A program made the position numbers and the translations under genes. Shown one piece after another: positions 52,219 to 62,402 of a stretch of DNA of 64,000 bases; position 1 is the stretch's first letter, and each line of letters opens with the position of its first letter. The notes beneath the pieces were generated by a model. The model did no database searches. It saw only the letters and a list, made by a program, of their open reading frames with translations, and was not told where the DNA came from. Source of the DNA: Solobacterium sp. (lineage in GTDB: Bacteria > Bacillota_I > Bacilli_A > Erysipelotrichales > Erysipelotrichaceae); NCBI GenBank assembly GCA_017512725.1, contig JAFWEW010000022.1, forward strand, positions 104,575 to 168,574, written 5' to 3'.

Positions 52219-53833
52219 GGTCTTCCTTTGGGCCATAGTAACTGAATGCCAGCATCGTAGTATCGTCAAACTGCGGTGCACTGCCGACAAATTCATCAAT
52301 TGCCTGTGAAACGGCATGGATCATCTGTTTCGGATCGGTGTTTTCAACCGTATTCAGCGTATCCACCAGCCGTTTGGTACCAAACAGTTCCTTCTGCAGG
52401 TTGCTCGCTTCCACGGCACCATCGGTATATACAAACAGTGTATCGCCCGGATGCAGCTCAAAGGAATGTTCCTCAAATTTCACATTGGGCATGACCGCAA
52501 GCGCCGGACCATGTTTATATTCGATCAGTTCAAAATTGCCGTCTTTTCGACGCAGTACCGGATGTTCATGACCGCCGTTGGAGACAATGCCCTTGCCTGT
52601 CTTAAGGTCAATGATTGCCATCCATACCGTTACAAACAGTTCTGCATCATTGCCGTCACACAACCGGTTATTAACGTCACAGAAGATCTCGGAAGTCGTG
52701 CCTCCCATCATGGCACGCTGCTGAAGTAATGTCTTGGAAATGACCATGAACAGCGAAGCGGGAACACCCTTGTCGGATACGTCTGCGATCACCAGGCACA
52801 AATGATCGTCGTCAATCAGGAAGAAGTCATAGAAGTCACCGCCGACTTCTCTGGCCGGATCCATGGATGCGTAGATTTCAAATTCCTGATGTTCCGGGAA
52901 CGGCGGGAACGTTCTTGGCAGCATATCTTCCTGAATCTGGGCTGCGACATTCAGTTCTGCACTGATCTTTTCCTTTTCCCGGGTTACTTTCTCCAGCCGT
53001 ACGACATAGTCTTTCAGATCATGGTCCATCTGCGTAAAGGCATCTGCCAGATCTTCCAGTTCGTCGTTGGTATGGATATCCACATGGAACTCCTTTGATG
53101 TTGACGGATCATTTTCCAGATGATTGACCATTTCCTTGGTCGCACTATGCAGTATCTTGATCGGACGGATCAGTCCCCTGCTGATCGTGATGTAGTAAAT
53201 AATCATCGCAATCATGGTCACAATGCTTACCGAAATGACGATCACCGAAAAAAGTGTCACCAGTTTCTCAATCAGTTCATCCTCATTGATATCGACTCCG
53301 ACCATGGCAACCGGCTCGTTCTTCTCATCCAGAACCGGGTAATATGCCGTCATAAGATCGCCGTATTTGGTATAAGAGGCAGTATAGGTTGCGGAACCGG
53401 AAGGAGTACTGCAGTACTCCGCCATAACGATATTCTTTTCCTTTTCCGAATCATATGGTTCCGTATCTCCAAGAACAGCGACATTCTCTTTATTGCCGGA
53501 ATCCCAGATATAAACGATCCGGTCTTCCTCCGGCACGAAGATATAGTAGTATTCCAGCCCGAAATTATCGGCCTGCGACGTAAGAAAACTCTGCACTTCA
53601 TCGTAATACTCGTCCGTAGTGCCTTCCTTATAATACTTTTCAATCGTTTCGGACTTGATAAACGTAGAGGCTACTTTCGCAAATCCGACAACCATACTGG
53701 AAAGTTCTTCCACTTCCGACCCCCATACCCAGAAGGATGTGACGATCGTGATCAGTACTGTGATCGAGATTGCAAACAGGATCAGGCCCCAGAACAGACG
53801 AATGCCTATTTTCTTGCGGTTTTTCGTTTTCAT
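52199..53833 (-). CDS. Membrane SpoIIE/RsbU-type PP2C phosphatase with HAMP
   Basis: A 544-residue sensor phosphatase. Two membrane helices (about 13-35 and 190-212) flank an extracellular sensory domain of the Cache type, then a HAMP (about 215-275), a short coiled coil and a PP2C domain (310-540) with metal motifs 'REVGGDFYDFF', 'CLVIADVSDKGVPASLFM', 'TLFVYTDGAVEA' and 'QFDDTTMLAF'. Such proteins dephosphorylate anti-anti-sigma (STAS) partners. GGAG precedes the ATG. Partner genes are not in the window. Confidence 0.92.
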   Translation of the reverse strand: MKTKNRKKIGIRLFWGLILFAISITVLITIVTSFWVWGSEVEELSSMVVGFAKVASTFIKSETIEKYYKEGTTDEYYDEVQSFLTSQADNFGLEYYYIFVPEEDRIVYIWDSGNKENVAVLGDTEPYDSEKEKNIVMAEYCSTPSGSATYTASYTKYGDLMTAYYPVLDEKNEPVAMVGVDINEDELIEKLVTLFSVIVISVSIVTMIAMIIYYITISRGLIRPIKILHSATKEMVNHLENDPSTSKEFHVDIHTNDELEDLADAFTQMDHDLKDYVVRLEKVTREKEKISAELNVAAQIQEDMLPRTFPPFPEHQEFEIYASMDPAREVGGDFYDFFLIDDDHLCLVIADVSDKGVPASLFMVISKTLLQQRAMMGGTTSEIFCDVNNRLCDGNDAELFVTVWMAIIDLKTGKGIVSNGGHEHPVLRRKDGNFELIEYKHGPALAVMPNVKFEEHSFELHPGDTLFVYTDGAVEASNLQKELFGTKRLVDTLNTVENTDPKQMIHAVSQAIDEFVGSAPQFDDTTMLAFSYYGPKEDHDETAV

Positions 53834-53898
53834 AACAGCGACTCCAGCATTTCTAAACTAACTCAATGAGCAGAATATTCATTTTTACCATTATAAAA

Positions 53899-53922
53899 GA
53901 TGCCCCGTTTTTCCGGGGCATC
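53899..53922 (-). terminator. Terminator of the Wadjet operon
   Basis: GATGCCCCG (53899-53907) / CGGGGCATC (53914-53922) with a T-rich tail on the minus strand, about 100 bases past the JetC stop. Confidence 0.85.
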
Positions 53923-54025
53923 GATTTCAGCTGTCTGTCGATATATGGAAAACAGTACCTGTTCAGAACAGCTGACTGTGATTTTCAGATGTATATCAGA
54001 CTTCCTAATCAGCCTTCCATCGCAA

Positions 54026-57000
54026 TCAGAACATGCTCAACTGCTTTGCATTGGAATACAGTGCGGCATGTTCCATTTTTTCTTCAAGTACCCGTTCCCG
54101 GTCAACATCAATCCGGTTCCTGCCGGAATGCAGTGCCGTGTTCCGCAGCTGAATCACCACATCAAAGGAGTTGGCAATCGACTGCTGTGTGTTATGCGTA
54201 AAGGAGATCAGCTGAAGGTTCAGATGATCCACGATCGTAATGATTGGCTGTACCAGATATTCCGAAGAAATCGACGCAAACGGATTGTCACAGATGATCG
54301 GTTCATAGCGCCGCGTCCGGAAATCACTCATCTCCGTATCTTCTCCTCGGGTATATGCCATCATAGCCGCTATGATCACGAAACAGCTGGTAGAATGTTC
54401 ACCGGTTGAATTGGATTTGGCCGCCTTTTCCCAGTCCACAAGTCCGCTGTGACTGCTGTTTTCATCAAAGCGGTAAACCCGGACGGGTATCACAACCTGA
54501 TCAAGATACTTATTAAGCATCGTCCGGGTTTTGAGCAGATTGTCTTTCTCTTTTTCAAGATCCGATGACTTTTCATCATACAGATCCGTCAGCCTCCGGA
54601 TTCCTTCTCTGAGATACGTTTCCAACCGGTTTGGCGAATCCGGAAGGTCATCCTTCAGATCGATCCGAAGCAGCCGAACCGGTGTGGTTCGTTCCGCGAT
54701 TTTCATCATCGACTGTTTGGAAATCTGCCGCAGTGCTTCACCGACCCGTTTCGTATACGTAACTGCGGAATTGATCAGCTGCGTCACAGCGTTCTCCAGG
54801 TTCTCCAGATCAGCATTATACATATCCAGTGTTTTCCCCAGTGTCTGTGTCTTCAGAAGACAGGTTGCCTTCCAGTTTTGTGCTTCTTTGAAGGTAAACG
54901 AACCGATTCCTTCAAAAGGAGGTGTCTGATTATAAACTTTTTCAAAGATTGGGTTCTCCCCATAATAACGGTCTTTCAGCCGCCGGTATGAAACCTGATA
55001 ATTCTTCAGCGTTTCCTGCATTGCGTCCAATGCCTGATCATACGTATTCCTCAGATCGTCATACTGAGACACAAACGAATCCGTAAGTGCTTCTGGCTGA
55101 ACCTCTGTCTCCGGGGAGATCCGAAGGGCCGAAAGATTTGCCAATACCGACTCTGCCGCTCTGCAGTCATTGGCCGTCTTTTCAAAACGGTTCACCGTTT
55201 CCGCTTTCTTCTGTTTGTTTTCAGTCCTCCGCTCGTTGAAATGCATCCGGATCTGTTCCGGCTGCAGTGGTTCGGAAAGTCCCGCTTCCCTCAGTTTTCC
55301 CTCTGCCGTTTCGAAATGTGCTTTCATTTCTGCCGCTTTTGCTGCGGCTTTGCGATCCGCTTTTTCACGTTGATCGGCTGCCTGTGCAGTCTCCTTCTGA
55401 AGAGCCTTCAGCCGTTCCGCTTCTGCAGAGGACCAGCGGATACCTTCCAGTTCTTCCTCTTTGAACGCATAGGTCGCAAACGTATCGCGCTTTGCCTTCT
55501 CACGTTCTTTCTGGTTCTGAATCTGCTCAAGCAGATCCTGTTTTTCCCGGGAAGTCTCTTTTGAAAGCGTATCAAATTCAGCGGTAAGCTCTTCGGTGCT
55601 TTCGCTGCGCGATTCAAAGGAAGCGGATTCCATGTACTTGTTCTTTTCGGTCTGGATCCGTTCCCTGGTATAGCTGTTCTGCTGAATCTGTGTTCTCAGA
55701 TCATCAATTTCCAGACTCCGCTCCTCGAGCTGCTTTTCCTTTTTCTGGTATTCCGTTTCCAGCCGGTCTTTCTCTGCCGTAGTCTGTGACAGGTCAATCA
55801 GGATCTTCTGGTACTGCGGCTCGTTCTCTTCAAGGAAACGGTCGAACCGGTTCTTCTGGTCTTTCTGCGTCCGAATCATCCGCTCTGTATTTGTATATTG
55901 TTCCCCTGTTTCCTGAACAAGTCTTCTGTTCTCCGTGATTGAATTTCTGATCTGTTCGATCTGATTTTCGATCTTTTCATTTTCTGTCATCAGGGATTTG
56001 ATCTGTGCCTGCTGTTCCTGTTCATAGGATGCCGAATAGGAAAAGCGTTCGATCGTACGCTGAAAATCCGCAAGCCGTTCTGACTCAGCGATAATGTCGT
56101 CCAGCTTCTTCCGATCCTGCTCAATCATCTGTTCAATGGATTCCAGATAATTCTTTTTCTGCTTCGCTTCAAGCAGTTCTTCCTTTACCTGAAACAGATA
56201 GTTTTCCAGATCCGAAACGTTCTTATCCAGTTCGCTGTAGCAGTATACCGGAATAATCTGCCGGATCAGTTCATTGGAAAGGTCCAGTTTCTGCAGTTTT
56301 TCATAACCGCTTCGGTCCAGAAGAATCGAGAATGGAAGAAACGGGTTCCGCTTCAGATATTTCTTTCGTTCCGCAGCCTTCTGTTCGGACAGAAAGTTTT
56401 CCCCCGTCTGATAGTTGATGCCATACTGATCCAGAAGTGCCGTCACACTGTTTGGAATATACATATTCCCGTTTTTAGCGTTGACAAGCAGTTCCTGTTT
56501 CAGCTGGATCTGGTACCTGACTGCGTTGATGTCGTCTGTGTTTTTCTCATGCCGCACAGAATACTCCCTTTTCAGCACCTGCGGATCATACAGAAAGAAT
56601 TCGGAAATGCCATAGCGTTCCATATTAAGCTGCAGCGCGTGTCTGCAGGTATTAAACTGATCCAGTTCTGTCTGAACAGCTAACAGCCGGCCTTTCCCGA
56701 TTTCCAAAGCGGCAATCAGATCATCCTTTTGCTTATCCAGATTCTGATTCTGACGTTCTGTTTCTTCGATTCGCTTTTTCAAGACTGTCATTTCCTGCTC
56801 ACTGTCAGAAATCCGTTTTTGGATTGTTTCTTTCAACAGCGAGATTTCTTCTTTGAGCAGATGATTCAGAAAATCTCTGCGCAGCGGTTCAGACCCCAGA
56901 TCCTTCATCAGATCCGCCTCTTCTTTTTCAGCCTGTTTTCGCTTCTGTTCCAGCCTGCCGATTCGTTCAAATAGTCGGTTCCGTTCCTGATTCGCCTCTT

Positions 57001-58357
57001 CTTTTTCTGTTTTCAGCCGTTTTGTTTCTTCCTGCATTTCATTGATCTGGCTGTTCTGACCGGCAATTGTCTTTTCCAAAGCACACAGTTCTTCGCTGTA
57101 CCGTGCGTACAGTGTCGCAGAAATCTGTGCAAGCCGCTGGTTCTTTGCCGACTGATCGAGACCTTCATACTGTATCTTCAATGCGCTGATCTGCCCGTTC
57201 AGCTCATTGATTTCATCCAGAACCGATTTCGCATACAGTCGGTTGATTGAGCGGCCGATCTCTTCTTTCCGTCGGTTTTCTTCCTGCAACTGAGCAGCTT
57301 TTTCCTTCGCATCGTTATCTGCGGCTTCCAGTTTTTTCCGTGTCTCATGATACAGCAGGGAGACTTCCTCCTTCTGGATCATGTGCAGCTCATTTTCAAG
57401 ACTTCTCAGGTTTTCATTCAGTTCCTGACTGACCGCTTCAAGTTCCTCTTTTTTCTGCAGGAGACTCCGTTCAAATCCCGCCAGAACAGCGGTTGTCTGA
57501 TTTAAATCCTGTTTTTTCGCCAGTACATTATCCAAAAGAAGATCCTGTTCCTGATATTCTTTGATATAGCTTTCAAGCAGATCTCTCAGATCTTTTGTGT
57601 CCTTCTTTCGGGACATCATTTCAACCACTTCATTGAGCTGATCGCGGATTGCGGCCTTGTTGTCACTGTTTCTCGACAAATGCTTTTCAATATTGCTCAG
57701 AAGATATCCATCGATCAGCTGATCGGTTTTTTTGGAGTTTTTCAGAAATGCCGTAAACGGATCTTCGGTGGAGATCATGGGAAGGATCACTTCTTTCCAG
57801 TTGTTTACCGAAATCCCAAACGCTTCCATTTTCTGATGATATTTCTTTCGTTCATCAGAGGCATAGTAAAAGATTTCCGGGTAATTATTCGCAAGGTTCC
57901 GGTATTTGTTCTGGGATACCGAATATGCCTCAATGATTACCGTTCCCGCTTCATGATCCACATTTGGAAGATGGTCCAGAGAAAGATGGTTCGCATCATT
58001 CGAAAGAAACGTGAAATAATGAACGATACTGTTGCTGTCTTCCTTTGTATCGCTTTTATACAAAACCGTTCCGGTCGTGATCCGTTCCGGCACACTGCTA
58101 TTCCCATCGCTGTCAAGGAGCCATTCTATAACAGACATCGCCGGCTTGTCTTTAAGGTAATCCTCAATCCGGTTGTTTGAAACCGTTGTATTTGGGAAGA
58201 CCGCCTGATAGATCAGACGCTGCAGTACGGATTTTCCGCCGCCGTTTCCAAGACGGATCTCCGTATTCATGCCGCCATGAAAATCGAGAATCAGATCATC
58301 GATTCTGCGGTTTGCCCAGCCGTAGTTTATCAGTCGGATCCGGTTGATCCTTGGCAT
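54026..58357 (-). CDS. jetC: Wadjet SMC-like ATPase JetC
   Basis: A 1443-residue SMC/MukB-like protein that would form the ring motor of Wadjet. The Walker A is 'GNGGGKSVL' (G37-S43). Long charged coiled-coil arms (about 240-560 and 700-1010) flank a hinge-like region. The C-terminal head has a signature 'STGEHSTSCF' and a Walker-B-like 'PIICDNPFA' followed by 'QLISFTHN'. With JetA, JetB and JetD it senses small circular DNA by loop extrusion and leads to plasmid cleavage. The ATG lies one base after the JetB stop. Confidence 0.92.
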   Translation of the reverse strand: MPRINRIRLINYGWANRRIDDLILDFHGGMNTEIRLGNGGGKSVLQRLIYQAVFPNTTVSNNRIEDYLKDKPAMSVIEWLLDSDGNSSVPERITTGTVLYKSDTKEDSNSIVHYFTFLSNDANHLSLDHLPNVDHEAGTVIIEAYSVSQNKYRNLANNYPEIFYYASDERKKYHQKMEAFGISVNNWKEVILPMISTEDPFTAFLKNSKKTDQLIDGYLLSNIEKHLSRNSDNKAAIRDQLNEVVEMMSRKKDTKDLRDLLESYIKEYQEQDLLLDNVLAKKQDLNQTTAVLAGFERSLLQKKEELEAVSQELNENLRSLENELHMIQKEEVSLLYHETRKKLEAADNDAKEKAAQLQEENRRKEEIGRSINRLYAKSVLDEINELNGQISALKIQYEGLDQSAKNQRLAQISATLYARYSEELCALEKTIAGQNSQINEMQEETKRLKTEKEEANQERNRLFERIGRLEQKRKQAEKEEADLMKDLGSEPLRRDFLNHLLKEEISLLKETIQKRISDSEQEMTVLKKRIEETERQNQNLDKQKDDLIAALEIGKGRLLAVQTELDQFNTCRHALQLNMERYGISEFFLYDPQVLKREYSVRHEKNTDDINAVRYQIQLKQELLVNAKNGNMYIPNSVTALLDQYGINYQTGENFLSEQKAAERKKYLKRNPFLPFSILLDRSGYEKLQKLDLSNELIRQIIPVYCYSELDKNVSDLENYLFQVKEELLEAKQKKNYLESIEQMIEQDRKKLDDIIAESERLADFQRTIERFSYSASYEQEQQAQIKSLMTENEKIENQIEQIRNSITENRRLVQETGEQYTNTERMIRTQKDQKNRFDRFLEENEPQYQKILIDLSQTTAEKDRLETEYQKKEKQLEERSLEIDDLRTQIQQNSYTRERIQTEKNKYMESASFESRSESTEELTAEFDTLSKETSREKQDLLEQIQNQKEREKAKRDTFATYAFKEEELEGIRWSSAEAERLKALQKETAQAADQREKADRKAAAKAAEMKAHFETAEGKLREAGLSEPLQPEQIRMHFNERRTENKQKKAETVNRFEKTANDCRAAESVLANLSALRISPETEVQPEALTDSFVSQYDDLRNTYDQALDAMQETLKNYQVSYRRLKDRYYGENPIFEKVYNQTPPFEGIGSFTFKEAQNWKATCLLKTQTLGKTLDMYNADLENLENAVTQLINSAVTYTKRVGEALRQISKQSMMKIAERTTPVRLLRIDLKDDLPDSPNRLETYLREGIRRLTDLYDEKSSDLEKEKDNLLKTRTMLNKYLDQVVIPVRVYRFDENSSHSGLVDWEKAAKSNSTGEHSTSCFVIIAAMMAYTRGEDTEMSDFRTRRYEPIICDNPFASISSEYLVQPIITIVDHLNLQLISFTHNTQQSIANSFDVVIQLRNTALHSGRNRIDVDRERVLEEKMEHAALYSNAKQLSMF

Positions 58358-58358
58358 G

Positions 58359-59069
58359 TCAGTCTCCTTTCACGGCTGTAAACAGCTCATTGATCTGCTG
58401 CACCCGTTCTTCCCGAAGATAATAGTTCAGGAACTTATCGCACAGTTCTCTTGTTGGACGAACCTCATTTTCTACAAAGGTAAGCAGATTATGGTCCCTA
58501 AGCTGGTTGACTGCTCTGCGGACGGTACCATATTTCGATGATAATTCCTGCCCTTCTCCTCCGTACTGTTTGTTTTTCCACAATGGAATAATCTTTTGGA
58601 AGTTGTAGCGGTACTGTCTGTCAAATGCCAGAACCGTATCTGCTTCCTGTTCCAGTTTGTCAAAGAGTGAATCAATTTCCTGGATCAGGTCTTTCATCTG
58701 AATGAAATCCCTCTGCTGGGGATTTGTACTGTTCTTCCCGCCAAAGAAGAGCCAGAATATGATCATCTGAATATAAGAAACCAGAAAGGCAGTCTCCAGT
58801 CTGGTGGCACCACCGAGATCTTCCCGGTATTCTCTGAGACTCATTCCCAATGTTGTATTATCAAACGACGGAATCAGATAAATCTGGTTCACTGCCGGAA
58901 GGAACCGGATATCCATTTCTTCTTCAAAAACGGACAGAACCTGCGAAACATCCGAATCCTGCGCAAGTTCAAACAATTCCGCGTTTTCTTCTGCACGCAG
59001 AACACCTTTATGATCCAGGCAATGCCGAAAGATCCGCAAGGCATCCCGAACTGTTTTCTCCTGTATCAT
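58359..59069 (-). CDS. jetB: Wadjet accessory subunit JetB
   Basis: A 236-residue helical winged-helix-like protein (MukE/KITE-type role) expected to bind the JetA kleisin. A central hydrophobic helix 'FLVSYIQMIIFWLFFGG' and a C-terminal winged helix 'KYGTVRRAVNQLRDHNLLTF' are visible. Its ATG overlaps the JetA stop by 4 bases and JetC begins one base after its stop, so the subunits are made in step. Named from its place in the operon. Confidence 0.85.
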   Translation of the reverse strand: MIQEKTVRDALRIFRHCLDHKGVLRAEENAELFELAQDSDVSQVLSVFEEEMDIRFLPAVNQIYLIPSFDNTTLGMSLREYREDLGGATRLETAFLVSYIQMIIFWLFFGGKNSTNPQQRDFIQMKDLIQEIDSLFDKLEQEADTVLAFDRQYRYNFQKIIPLWKNKQYGGEGQELSSKYGTVRRAVNQLRDHNLLTFVENEVRPTRELCDKFLNYYLREERVQQINELFTAVKGD

Positions 59070-60664
59070 TTCTGTTTCTCCCCTCTTGTTACCTGTACTT
59101 CAAGCGAATCCATCCCATACGAAATGTTTTCGTCTGCCTCATTCCGCAGTGTATAGATATCCGATCCTTCCTTCGCAGAAAGCGTAATTGCCTGAATATT
59201 ATGTTCCGACAGCGGGATATTCAAGCTTTGGATCATCTGCCGGATATCAAATTCCTCTGCAGACTCATCCTGTCCGACCGGTTCATTGATCAGCTTTTCA
59301 AAGTCGATCGTTCCATATGCATACAGATCCAGAAACATCAGGAAGAACAGTTTGGAGTCGCTCAGGAAGTCCTTGTCCTGTTCTTCCGCTTCCCTGTCAC
59401 AGAAGGTAACGAATTCCTTTATCGTGAACCGGTCGTGATCCCGCGAATAATCCATGAAGTTTCCAAACGCCTCACGGTACAGCCGCATCCGTTTTTCTCT
59501 TGCGATCAGCCGTTCATTCTCTTCTTCCTCTTCATTCAGAATGCGTTCTGCCTCCAGATCCGCTTCTTCAAGATTTCTCTGCGGTGCATATAAAAGTCCC
59601 AGATTCAGAATCTTATCGGTTTTTGGAACCAGAAGCGGCCGTTTCAGTTTTGTGAAAGCTTCCAGTTCTTCATCATGCATATGGACTGCCGGCTTTAAAA
59701 TCGTTTCAAAAAGATCATATCTGCGGAAACTGATATCCGAAACCAGACTCGCTTCCAGCATGGATTCGTAGATCTTCCGTACATTGATCCGGTTACTCAG
59801 CAGTTCATTTTCCGTATCCATAATCGTTTCAAGGATTTCCGACATTTTTCTCAGATATTCGAGGCTCTGTTCAAGAGAAGCGTCTTCCTGTTCCAGCAGC
59901 CGGTCCTTCTGCTGACTCATGTCCCTGCGGTATTCTTTTAGAATGCGAATCGTTTCCCGTGTGATTTCCTGTTCCGCTTCCAGATTGTCATAGAAAATCC
60001 CGATCATTTTGCTGTATGCATCGTTTTCAACAGATTTCAGGTCCCGTCGGATTGACCGGATGAACTCTTCGAAAGCAGTCTGCTGCTTTCGAAGGATCTG
60101 CAGGGACTGACGTGCCTGATCAAAGGATTCCTTATAATTCCTGCGTTCCAGCTGCTGTTTGGTAATGAGCATGGAAACCCATCCCTCAAACTGATTATCA
60201 ATTTCTTTAGTCCGCAGAAGAAAATCATATCCCTGCTGGCTGAGACGGTAGAGAAGAACATTCTCATCTGAAAGATGATCTTCAATCAGACGTATGGTCG
60301 CTTCTTCCCACTGTTTTGTTTCATGATGAAAGACCGGTCGAGAAAGTACGCTGCCGCCATTCTGAAGAATATCCTTTATCATATAGGATGCCAGCCGTTC
60401 TATAGATTCTGCATCCAGTGCGATGTCATAAAATCTGAGATCTTCCGAAAGAAATCCGGAAATCTCACGTAGCGAACATCCGCCGGTTTCCGACAGCGAA
60501 TATTCCATGACAAAAAGCAGAACATCATAAAACAGATGATCCGGAATTTCATTGTGTGCGAACCACCCTTCGATCTCCGTATTCCGGTTTTTCCGGTTCA
60601 GAATGGAATCTGCACAATAACCAAGCAGCACCCTCTGGTGCATTCCTTCCAGAAAACTAAACAT
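59066..60664 (-). CDS. jetA: Wadjet kleisin subunit JetA
   Basis: A 532-residue MukF-like kleisin: an N-terminal winged-helix part (1-150), a long helical middle with 'KQQLERRNYKESFDQARQSL' and 'MSEILETIMDTENELL', a very acidic linker 'NEEEEENERLIAREK' and a C-terminal part. It bridges the JetC heads. ATG 60664 with GGAG six bases upstream is preferred to the frame start at 60697; it overlaps the JetD stop by 8 bases. Confidence 0.88.
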   Translation of the reverse strand: MFSFLEGMHQRVLLGYCADSILNRKNRNTEIEGWFAHNEIPDHLFYDVLLFVMEYSLSETGGCSLREISGFLSEDLRFYDIALDAESIERLASYMIKDILQNGGSVLSRPVFHHETKQWEEATIRLIEDHLSDENVLLYRLSQQGYDFLLRTKEIDNQFEGWVSMLITKQQLERRNYKESFDQARQSLQILRKQQTAFEEFIRSIRRDLKSVENDAYSKMIGIFYDNLEAEQEITRETIRILKEYRRDMSQQKDRLLEQEDASLEQSLEYLRKMSEILETIMDTENELLSNRINVRKIYESMLEASLVSDISFRRYDLFETILKPAVHMHDEELEAFTKLKRPLLVPKTDKILNLGLLYAPQRNLEEADLEAERILNEEEEENERLIAREKRMRLYREAFGNFMDYSRDHDRFTIKEFVTFCDREAEEQDKDFLSDSKLFFLMFLDLYAYGTIDFEKLINEPVGQDESAEEFDIRQMIQSLNIPLSEHNIQAITLSAKEGSDIYTLRNEADENISYGMDSLEVQVTRGEKQK

Positions 60665-61664
60665 ACGCATCTCCGCACATCTGAAGATAATCGGCATAGG
60701 TCAGGATCTCCTGCGGAATCCGAAGGTTGTTTTCCAATACGTCCCGGACATATGCAGATTTCGAAAACTGTTCCGAAAATGCCTGTTCATAGTTCTTTGT
60801 TTTCCGGTCTTCTGAGGGTTCATTTTCCAGTACGTTTTCCGGTGCTTTATCAATCATTGCCTGATACAGTTTTGTAAATGGGAGAACTTCAATATCGGAA
60901 TTGACTTCCTGACATTTTGTTAAGATTGATACTCCTGCCCGGTCAATATCCCCGCAGTAAAGTATTGATTCGGGAATCTGTTCCAGCGATCCGATAAAAT
61001 CCTTCAGCCGTGAATTAACGGCAGTGGAATTCACTTTTCTGCCTTCACCATAGATTACATACATGAGTTCGGTATTCAGGAACCGATTGGTATTTTTCGT
61101 TTTCAGAGCCCTGCAGATGGAATACCAGGGATCTTTGTTTTCCAGCACAAGTGCAGCACCGCAGGAAGAGATACGGGTGCAGAAAAAAGGTTCAAATGTA
61201 CGGTAACACTGCAAATCGTCAAATCCAAATCCGCATCGGTTCATGATCCTTCGCAGATCACTGCTCTCCAATATTTTTTCATTTCGGAAAATTTCATAAG
61301 ACCGTTCTTTTACCGAGCATGTTTCCGTTTGGTTTTCGCATTTCATCCACTCGCTTAACGGCAGCAGCCATTGCCGGTCTTCTTCAAAATGAGACGCATG
61401 CGAAATGTAATATTCCAGCAGAATCGGTGCCAGTTGCTGAATATCATGGCTGTTTTCCGTCATATTTTCTTCCGGAGTGTTTACAAAGTATTCATTATAA
61501 AAATGCGGCTGAAAAGACACTCTTCCGGAACTTTTGTTCGGCCGGATCTTTCCGCCTTTTATCAGTTCTTCCAGTTTCTGACCAAGCAAATTGTAATCAT
61601 CCTGCGGATCGATGATGTCCTTATAACTGAATCTCTTTTTCTTCAGTAAAGCAATATCTCTCAC
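60657..61664 (-). CDS. jetD: Wadjet nuclease JetD (TOPRIM-like)
   Basis: A 335-residue protein with a helical arm domain (1-140) and a C-terminal TOPRIM-type fold: E175 in 'ALVLENKDPW' and the DxD of 'YCGDIDRAG' (D239, D241). JetD cuts plasmid DNA that the SMC ring has bent. It is the first gene of the operon here (order D-A-B-C), not the last. The start is GTG at 61664, with GAGGG four bases upstream. Confidence 0.9.
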   Translation of the reverse strand: MRDIALLKKKRFSYKDIIDPQDDYNLLGQKLEELIKGGKIRPNKSSGRVSFQPHFYNEYFVNTPEENMTENSHDIQQLAPILLEYYISHASHFEEDRQWLLPLSEWMKCENQTETCSVKERSYEIFRNEKILESSDLRRIMNRCGFGFDDLQCYRTFEPFFCTRISSCGAALVLENKDPWYSICRALKTKNTNRFLNTELMYVIYGEGRKVNSTAVNSRLKDFIGSLEQIPESILYCGDIDRAGVSILTKCQEVNSDIEVLPFTKLYQAMIDKAPENVLENEPSEDRKTKNYEQAFSEQFSKSAYVRDVLENNLRIPQEILTYADYLQMCGDAYV

Positions 61665-61783
61665 ACTGCCCTCACGTTATAAATATATATTACTGAAGGC
61701 ACACCAGAAATTAAAACCGGATTTCTGCGTGCAAATACAGGACCAGATAATGTTATGAACATGTAAATCAGCTGAAAAGCAAT

Positions 61784-61820
61784 AAAAAACAAGCTGCAGT
61801 TTTTTGCCGTGCAGTTTGTC
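61784..61820 (-). terminator. Terminator of the lipoprotein gene
   Basis: Minus-strand ACAAACTGCA pairs with TGCAGCTTGT, followed by six T. It separates the lipoprotein gene from jetD. Confidence 0.75.
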
Positions 61821-61847
61821 TCTTGTATATGGATGATGGGATACGGA

Positions 61848-62402
61848 TCAGTCCTGCTTTTTGACCCATACGTCAAAATTATTCATGACACCGGAGTATC
61901 CGCCATGGTCCGTCGTCTGAAACATCAGTTTTGTTTCTCCCGGGTAACCGGAAATCTCTTCATCCCCAATCAGAAATATGACATCCTCTACTGCACCATT
62001 GTCATAGGTGATCGTCATGAGGTCTTCAATATATCTTCCGTTATTGGGTGTATCGAGACGGTCAATTCCTGTGGTATAGGTAAAATCATTGTCTTTGTCG
62101 AGACCGGTGTAATGACCGGTTCCATCTTCATTGAAAATCAGATGTTCAAGATCAATGCTCGGGCAGTACCATTCTCCAACAAGCTGTTCCCTGGTTTCCG
62201 CAATCAGTTCCTCGTCCGTTTTTTCAGCTTCCTGCCCGGTCTCTCCCTCACCTTCCTGCGTGGCGTCCGCAACCGTTTCTGCCGTTTCTTCCGGCTTGTC
62301 TTCGGTTACTGTAGCTTCCGTACTGCTGTTTGCAGAACCGCCGCATGCGGCAAGTGCAAACGACAATAATCCGATCGTTATCAGTTCAACTGTTTTTTTC
62401 AT
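61848..62402 (-). CDS. Small lipoprotein of unknown function
   Basis: A 184-residue lipoprotein (lipobox FALAAC) with a Glu/Thr-rich linker (about 25-65) and a C-terminal lipocalin-like or beta-barrel domain 'LVGEWYCPSIDLEHLIFNEDGTGHY'. It resembles small secreted 'DUF' lipoproteins of gut Firmicutes with an LVGxW start. ATG 62402 with GGAGGG upstream is chosen. Its leader holds an inverted repeat CAGAAATC/GATTTCTG (62438-62457). Confidence 0.65.
   Translation of the reverse strand: MKKTVELITIGLLSFALAACGGSANSSTEATVTEDKPEETAETVADATQEGEGETGQEAEKTDEELIAETREQLVGEWYCPSIDLEHLIFNEDGTGHYTGLDKDNDFTYTTGIDRLDTPNNGRYIEDLMTITYDNGAVEDVIFLIGDEEISGYPGETKLMFQTTDHGGYSGVMNNFDVWVKKQD

Noticed and set aside
54531..58180. 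Many plus-strand open frames inside jetC
   Set aside because: Shadow frames with Phe/Arg-rich composition, no start sites and no family resemblance.
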